DNA from: Nitrospirota bacterium
GTDB taxonomy: Bacteria > Nitrospirota > JACRHL01
Reading direction: 5' to 3'
DNA length: 64,000 nt
Assembly (NCBI GenBank): GCA_016212085.1
Contig: JACRHL010000003.1
Coordinates: 1-64,000 of the forward strand
Both the position numbers and the translations under genes were made by a program. The notes below the pieces were generated by a model. That model saw nothing but the letters and a program-made list of their open reading frames with translations. It did not search any database and had not been told where the DNA came from. Numbering within the stretch: position 1 is the stretch's first letter; each line of letters begins with the position of its first letter. Below are positions 59,118 to 64,000 of the stretch, piece by piece.

Positions 59118-61187
59118 CTACCCACCCTGGAACCCTTCGGTTTCCATGCGGTCCCGGATTTCCAGGAGCGCGGCGCTCTGCCGGTCAGTCGGGATCGATG
59201 CCGGCATCCGCGCCGCAACGCCGACGAGGCTTTCGTCCCGGCCGGACAGGAGGTTCCTCTGCCGGGCCCAGGCATCGAGCGTCGACCAGTATTCCGCCCC
59301 CAGGTTGACCACCTCCGTCTGTGCCTCGATTCCCGAATCGACCCGCTGCCGGGCCCTGGCCTCCCTCCTCACGGCTCGGACCTCGTCCTGTCCCGCCAGT
59401 TCCCCGATGAGTTCCTCGACAAGGCGCACGTCGCTCTCGCATACGCGTTGCCAGCAGATCTCCTTCTTGCACCATTCGGTCACGTTCTGGAAGCCGTGCT
59501 GCGGCGCGACAATGACATCGAAGACTGCCCCGGCCACGACGGCGAGCTGCGCATCCAGGGCAGGCGTCACATCCTGTCTCGCCCAGATGGCCCGCAGGTC
59601 GAGCGCCCTGCCGGGAGCCCAGGTTTCGATCAGCGAGACGAGCCGCGCCACCGTATAGGCGACGATGTTCGCCCGGTAGCCCCCCTGGTACCAGGGCTGG
59701 CGGCTCACCAGCCGCTCCGTGTGGCGGAAGATGATCGCCCTCGCCACCGCGTTCTTGAAGAACTCCTCGTTGAAGTCGGTCGGAGATTGCGTCCACCTCT
59801 TTCCGACCCACTCGGCGAATTTCAGGAAGTTCTTCTGGGCCCCGAGGCTGACGGTGTGGGGAAGCCCCCGCCATGCATTCTCGTACTTGGCCAGGTCGGT
59901 CTTCGTGATCACCTGTTGCCGCGGGTTCTGGTGCACGAACCTTCTTTTCTCTGCCGGCGTGAGCGTCACCTGGGCGTTCAGGTACTGCCCGCGGGCCCGC
60001 TCGTAGAACCAATGGGTCTCGTGTTGCGCTCCGCCTGTCGCCGGCGCCCAGATCCTCCTCGATATGTCCTCGATCCGCACATGGAATGGATGGTTGGAGA
60101 AGAAATCGGCGTCACTGACCTTGTTCTGACTGTTGGCGCAGTAGGCGATCCGGGGTATGACCTCCTCGGCCCGGGCTGGTGTGACGACTGACAGCTTCAT
60201 CTGGATGAAGATGCCTGCCAGCTCGGCCCGGTCCTTGCGCCGCGCCGCCGCGAGGGACACTGTCGTCTGGCCTCCATTGACGATCTGCAAATCGGTCGCG
60301 CGCAACAGTCGCAGACCATGGGGAACGCGCTCGGCCGTCGCGTTGGTCGCGGTCGCGGCGATCCCGTTGTTGTACACGAAGAACATTCCGGGCTCGTTCA
60401 GGATGCTGGTCCGGATGTTCTTGTTGACCTTCCCCCTGGTGCTGAGGAACGACCGGACGTTCCCCTCGAGAAGCCGGCTTCCGTAGCGATCGTAGATGTC
60501 GGAAAGGACCCCGCCCGGGATCACGCAGAGGTATGCATCGTACTCGCCATCCGCTTGGCTGGCATCGAGGCACGGGATGCCGCCCTCGACGAACTCCGTG
60601 AAATCGACCTCGAGCTCGTCACGGCCGACCCCGGACTCGAAGACGCGGTGGAAGCGGGCCACATCCCATATGTGGAACTCCACGGGCCGCCCCACCATGG
60701 CGTCTTCCGGCCAGTCCTTCACGCGGCTGCTCAGCACGGCATCCGTCAGGAGAAACGCGCGGAAGCGCGTAATCTCCTGTTGCCGGAGGTGAAGATCGAT
60801 TGCGAGACCGTAGCCGGGCGAACTCTCCTCGATCGTCTGGTGCAGCCTGCCGGACACGGCGTCCTCGACAAATGTCCTCAGCAGGCCGAATGATCTCGTG
60901 GCGTCCGTCTGGGTAAGTGCCGGCGCCGCGTCGCTCCCTGAATAGTCGGCCACCACCAGCGAGACCGAGCCATCGACGTCATCGAAACCGAACCCGTCGA
61001 TGCGCATCTTCCGGCTCCTGCTGCCGGTCCCCTGGAAGTGGCACGGTTCGAAGTCGGCCAGTTCCTCGGCTTCGACTAGTCTTCTGCAGGCCTCCGCAAC
61101 GAACGAGGCCTCCTCGAAGTCGCCCTCCGCCGCCGCGAGGGCAAGCACCGTTTCCAGGAAGTCCTTCCTGAAGTCTTGCAGTTCCAT
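59118..61187 (-). CDS. AIPR (abortive-infection phage resistance) family protein
   Basis: This 689-residue protein has the AIPR hallmark ATDLQIVNGGQTTVSLAA near residues 298-313 and FFVYNNGIAATATNATA just before it (about 269-285). The N-terminal 100 residues resemble the DUF-type front of these proteins. AIPR members are linked to phage resistance and to Z1/DUF4420 restriction systems. The ATG at 61187 (MELQDFRKDF) has GGGAAGG upstream; the frame open further is leader. It lies eight bases after the DUF4420 gene. Confidence 0.86.
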   Translation of the reverse strand: MELQDFRKDFLETVLALAAAEGDFEEASFVAEACRRLVEAEELADFEPCHFQGTGSRSRKMRIDGFGFDDVDGSVSLVVADYSGSDAAPALTQTDATRSFGLLRTFVEDAVSGRLHQTIEESSPGYGLAIDLHLRQQEITRFRAFLLTDAVLSSRVKDWPEDAMVGRPVEFHIWDVARFHRVFESGVGRDELEVDFTEFVEGGIPCLDASQADGEYDAYLCVIPGGVLSDIYDRYGSRLLEGNVRSFLSTRGKVNKNIRTSILNEPGMFFVYNNGIAATATNATAERVPHGLRLLRATDLQIVNGGQTTVSLAAARRKDRAELAGIFIQMKLSVVTPARAEEVIPRIAYCANSQNKVSDADFFSNHPFHVRIEDISRRIWAPATGGAQHETHWFYERARGQYLNAQVTLTPAEKRRFVHQNPRQQVITKTDLAKYENAWRGLPHTVSLGAQKNFLKFAEWVGKRWTQSPTDFNEEFFKNAVARAIIFRHTERLVSRQPWYQGGYRANIVAYTVARLVSLIETWAPGRALDLRAIWARQDVTPALDAQLAVVAGAVFDVIVAPQHGFQNVTEWCKKEICWQRVCESDVRLVEELIGELAGQDEVRAVRREARARQRVDSGIEAQTEVVNLGAEYWSTLDAWARQRNLLSGRDESLVGVAARMPASIPTDRQSAALLEIRDRMETEGFQGG

Positions 61188-61195
61188 GCCTTCCC

Positions 61196-62146
61196 TCAAG
61201 CCGTCGCCGGCCGGGACTCGAATGGCAAAATCGCCCGGAGCTCGAGCTCCCACGTGACCTTTCCGATGCCTGCGGGAAGCAGCGAACGGCGGATGGCCGG
61301 AAACCCCTCCACCAAACGGAAAGTCCTGAACCGTTCGAACACGTAGGCGCGCTCGCCATACTCCCCGCGCGCCACGAAACCCGCTTCCATGAGCCTGCCC
61401 TCGAACGTCTCCAGCGCAACGGGATCGTGCTCCACGACCTGTCTTACCCTCTCCACGATCCCGAGCGGCGTGAACGCCTCCGGATGGCTGCGGGGATCGG
61501 CCTCATCCAGCACGACGATGACGAGGTCGAGCGACCCTTCCGGTACGTCGAGCTGCTCTTCTGACGAAATCAGCACGCGGTCAGCGCCGGTGAGAATGGT
61601 CTTGATCTCGCACTCGTGCCCCGGGAACCTGAAGTCCCGGTCCGCTCCTGCCGGTCCGACCCATCCGGCCACTGCTTCCCGCAGCCCTCTCGACGGAATC
61701 GCCTGTCTCTCCAGGAAAAGGAGCTCCCCGATCAGGCCCTTCAGCGCGGCCTCGCCGAGAAGTCCCGAGTGGCCAAGCTCCAGGAGCCGCTGCCAGCGGG
61801 CGAATCTCGCCAGCACGTAGGATGCCGAACGTGCCGGATCCGGGATGTTGCGACTCGCTTCGACCAGATCCTCGCAGAGGAGCGCGAACAGCTTCCCGAG
61901 CTCCGGCCGAACCAGACGGAACAGCAGCGCCCACCGGTCATCGTTGCGCTGGCGCCGTATCACATGGATCGCCTGGTACTCCCGCGACGAGATCGGCTGC
62001 TCCTGGGTGACGAGGAGGAGCGCCCATTCCCCCGACGCCTCCTTGCCGAGGTAGAAGTCCAGGGGGTGGGATTCGTCGACGCGCTGGAAAGCCGCTCCTT
62101 CGGGATGTGTCGGCATCTCCCGCCACCGGGCCTCAAATGCCATCAT
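61196..62146 (-). CDS. DUF4420 PD-(D/E)XK nuclease-like protein
   Basis: This 316-residue protein carries a probable nuclease core: GLIGELLFLERQAIPSRG with E141, then GADRDFRFPGHECEIKTILT with D169/D171 and the E180-x-K182 pair. DUF4420 proteins are predicted PD-(D/E)XK nucleases in restriction systems. The start at ATG 62146 has GGAGGCGG ahead and overlaps the Z1 gene's last codons (ATGATGGCATTTGAG). Confidence 0.85.
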   Translation of the reverse strand: MMAFEARWREMPTHPEGAAFQRVDESHPLDFYLGKEASGEWALLLVTQEQPISSREYQAIHVIRRQRNDDRWALLFRLVRPELGKLFALLCEDLVEASRNIPDPARSASYVLARFARWQRLLELGHSGLLGEAALKGLIGELLFLERQAIPSRGLREAVAGWVGPAGADRDFRFPGHECEIKTILTGADRVLISSEEQLDVPEGSLDLVIVVLDEADPRSHPEAFTPLGIVERVRQVVEHDPVALETFEGRLMEAGFVARGEYGERAYVFERFRTFRLVEGFPAIRRSLLPAGIGKVTWELELRAILPFESRPATA

Positions 62147-64000
62147 CTTCCGCCTCCGGTTCGTCATCAACCTCCATGTCGAACATGTTCCGGAAGGCGA
62201 CCAGATTGATGTCGTACCGGACGCGCCTCGCCACGCTGGTGTCGTCGAAGCGGGGGAAGCTGAGCCCGAGCGCTACCAGCGGCTGCCCGCCCGTATCCAC
62301 ACGGTTCCCTTCCTCGGTCGGGGCGATGAGGTGGATCAGCAGAAGCGGGCGCTCCCTGTGCCTGCGGTACTCACTGTCCGGAATGCTCTTGCCGCCGCTG
62401 GCGACCCGGTATTCCTCCGCTATGCGGTGAACGTCCTCGGTCCGCAGGCCTTCCCGCTCGATCCCGCGAGAACCCACGCGCCTGCTTCGGCCAGACACGA
62501 GGATGGACCTGGTGGCCGCATTGACCGTCACCTTCCGCCTCTGCAGTCGGCAGCGTACCCCGGCGAACTCCGTCTCCTCCTCCTTGCCGCTGGGCAGGAG
62601 GACATCCCAGGACGCGAGGCACGGCTCGTCCGTATTCTCCAGGAAGGCGGCGAGAAAATCCTGCTGGAACACGAAATCCAGCGGGTGGCTGAGGAACCGC
62701 CGCAGCATCGAGGCAACGGAGGTCTTCGGGACACCGTGCCATATCGTGTTTCCCCACGGCGACGTCTCGTGCGGGATGCCGGCGGTGGCGAGTCCGTCGA
62801 GGAATTCCGCGGCGGCCTTGGCGTTCGCGAGAATGGTAGCGACATCCGACCGCAGCTGCGGTGTCTCCAGTCCCTCGCCGCTCACCGAGATCACCCGTTC
62901 GATTTCCGTGGCCATGCGCATCTTGTTCCTTGCGGTGACCAGCAGGGAGTCGGGATGCGACCGTACCTTCAGGCCGAAGTCCTTCGGCGTGAGGTCGAAG
63001 GCCCGCATCCGGCGGATCTCATCCCTCAGTTCGTCTGTTGCGTTGGCGATGTGCGCATACCAGTGGACCGCCTCGTCGGTGAGCCAGACCCGGCAGAGGT
63101 CGCCGTACCCGTCGCGGTAGCCGAACCAGCGCCCCATCTGCAGGAGGGTGTCGTACATCTGGGTGTTGCGGAAGAAGTAGCTGACACAAAGGCCCTCCAG
63201 CGTGAGACCGCGCGAGAGGCTGTTTCCGCCCACGGCCACCACCCGAAGCCCGGAATGGCGGTGCGCCGCGAAATCGAGGCTGGCGGTCCCGGTCCGCTGG
63301 TTGACAGCCTTCACGACTACGGGGAGTGCCGCGTCGACGAGCGCGGACTGGATCGCATGCCAGTCGGGGCCTGCATCGGCAAACTCCCGCCCCCAGGTCT
63401 CCTGCAGCAGCAGGATATTCCGATTACGCATGGCTTGGTCCACGGGGAGGCGGCTGTAGTTGCGGATATCCTGCTGCATCTGCCGGACTTCCTGGTCCAG
63501 CAGCTCGGCCACCTGATCCTGCACGTTGGTGAACCGACTCACGTTCACGAGCATCGAGCGATGGCTCGGTCCCTCTCCGCGAAGATCCCGGACCGCATTG
63601 GCCAAGACGAACGTCCTCAGGGCCTCGTAGAGGCTGCACGGCAACTCGTCCACCACGTACCCGGAGCGATGGCTGGCCGGGAAGTGCGACTCGGCGTCAT
63701 CGATCTCGCGCAGGCAGTCCAGCCGCGGGTCGTCGCCGAAAACCTCCCGGGGACCGACATAGTTGGTGGGTGGCTCGAGCGCGTAAATGAAGTCCCTCGG
63801 AAACAGGTCATTTCCGCGCATCTCGTCCTCGGTGTCCGGATCGATGAAGATGTTCGCGAACGGCGTGGCCGTGAAGCCCACGTAGCTTGTCCTGGTGAAG
63901 AGCCGGAGCAGGGCCCGGACACGCTCATTGATCGCCGTGGGATCCCGCGTGTTCGGGTTCGTGTTCACGGATGCGTTGTCCGCCTCGTCGTCGATCAGCA
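62133..64000 (-). CDS. Z1-domain SF2 helicase-like protein (5' part outside window)
   Basis: The frame runs off the right edge of the window, so the N-terminal Walker A part is missing. The visible part begins LIDDEADNASVNT (Walker B, DEAD), then SYVGFTATPFANIFID (motif III). The Z1-type C-terminal segment contains GGNSLSRGLTLEGLCVSYFF, MYDTLLQMGRWFGYRDGYGD (motif VI Q-x-x-G-R) and WLTDEAVHWYAHI. Z1 domains occur in restriction and stress systems with MORC/MutL-like ATPases. The GTG at 63968 is not the start because the DEAD motif lies just ahead of it. Confidence 0.87.
   Translation of the reverse strand, partial: LIDDEADNASVNTNPNTRDPTAINERVRALLRLFTRTSYVGFTATPFANIFIDPDTEDEMRGNDLFPRDFIYALEPPTNYVGPREVFGDDPRLDCLREIDDAESHFPASHRSGYVVDELPCSLYEALRTFVLANAVRDLRGEGPSHRSMLVNVSRFTNVQDQVAELLDQEVRQMQQDIRNYSRLPVDQAMRNRNILLLQETWGREFADAGPDWHAIQSALVDAALPVVVKAVNQRTGTASLDFAAHRHSGLRVVAVGGNSLSRGLTLEGLCVSYFFRNTQMYDTLLQMGRWFGYRDGYGDLCRVWLTDEAVHWYAHIANATDELRDEIRRMRAFDLTPKDFGLKVRSHPDSLLVTARNKMRMATEIERVISVSGEGLETPQLRSDVATILANAKAAAEFLDGLATAGIPHETSPWGNTIWHGVPKTSVASMLRRFLSHPLDFVFQQDFLAAFLENTDEPCLASWDVLLPSGKEEETEFAGVRCRLQRRKVTVNAATRSILVSGRSRRVGSRGIEREGLRTEDVHRIAEEYRVASGGKSIPDSEYRRHRERPLLLIHLIAPTEEGNRVDTGGQPLVALGLSFPRFDDTSVARRVRYDINLVAFRNMFDMEVDDEPEAEDDGI

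Noticed and set aside
1-64000. CRISPR arrays, rRNA or intact insertion sequences
   Set aside because: No regularly spaced repeats, transposase motifs or ribosomal RNA signatures were found on reading either strand.

Overview
The window is chromosomal DNA from a high-GC (about 70 percent by eye) Gram-negative bacterium, most likely a member of the Pseudomonadota in the broad sense. Support comes from GlnD, YceH, a TraT-type lipoprotein, the order dnaX-ybaB-recR, the order pheA-hisC-tyrA-aroA, outer-membrane porins and many GTG/TTG starts with overlapping genes. I cannot name a genus. No rRNA, complete tRNA, CRISPR array or intact insertion sequence was seen.

Backbone, 1-48885. Genes run in dense, often translationally coupled clusters: DNA replication/repair (dnaX 3' end, ybaB, recR); a two-domain universal stress protein; a YggX-like protein with a zinc ribbon; a cluster of two DUF1538 membrane proteins, a PII-like protein and a CBS-pair protein; TPR proteins; the Phe/Tyr branch of the shikimate pathway (pheA, hisC, tyrA, aroA) followed by a RoxA-like hydroxylase and a GNAT; NAD salvage (pncA, pncB); small envelope and metal-type proteins; an RNA methyltransferase, an ArsC-like protein, an SLC13-type transporter, a sulfurtransferase and an inositol monophosphatase; adenine deaminase; aroC convergent with glnD; a porin-pstS pair below period-11 Pho-box-like repeats; yceH; a SulP transporter; a DegQ-type protease; an M28 peptidase; a very large PKD/Gly-rich surface lipoprotein; a P2-type ATPase; and a Cyc2-like fused cytochrome-porin with a small cytochrome c.

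Accessory region, 48886-64000. Base composition drops sharply after the cytochrome c. First come an orphan lipoprotein and three coupled phage/plasmid-type small genes, the last of DUF5681 type. Next is a five-gene leftward operon in which every junction overlaps or abuts: a substrate-binding protein, an ATPase and a permease of the SsuABC/TauABC/NMT1 type, then a 979-residue protein joining a SAM methyltransferase to a calcineurin-like metallophosphoesterase, then a protein resembling phosphotransacetylase/MtxX. I do not recognise this combination and rate it the best candidate for an undescribed system. It abuts a higher-GC leftward defence operon: a Z1-domain SF2 helicase (5' end outside the window), a DUF4420 PD-(D/E)XK nuclease, an AIPR protein, Vsr and a C5-cytosine methyltransferase. 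A truncated gene remnant lies at the join. The defence set matches the Z1/AIPR/DUF4420 restriction-modification family that travels with MORC/MutL-like ATPases.
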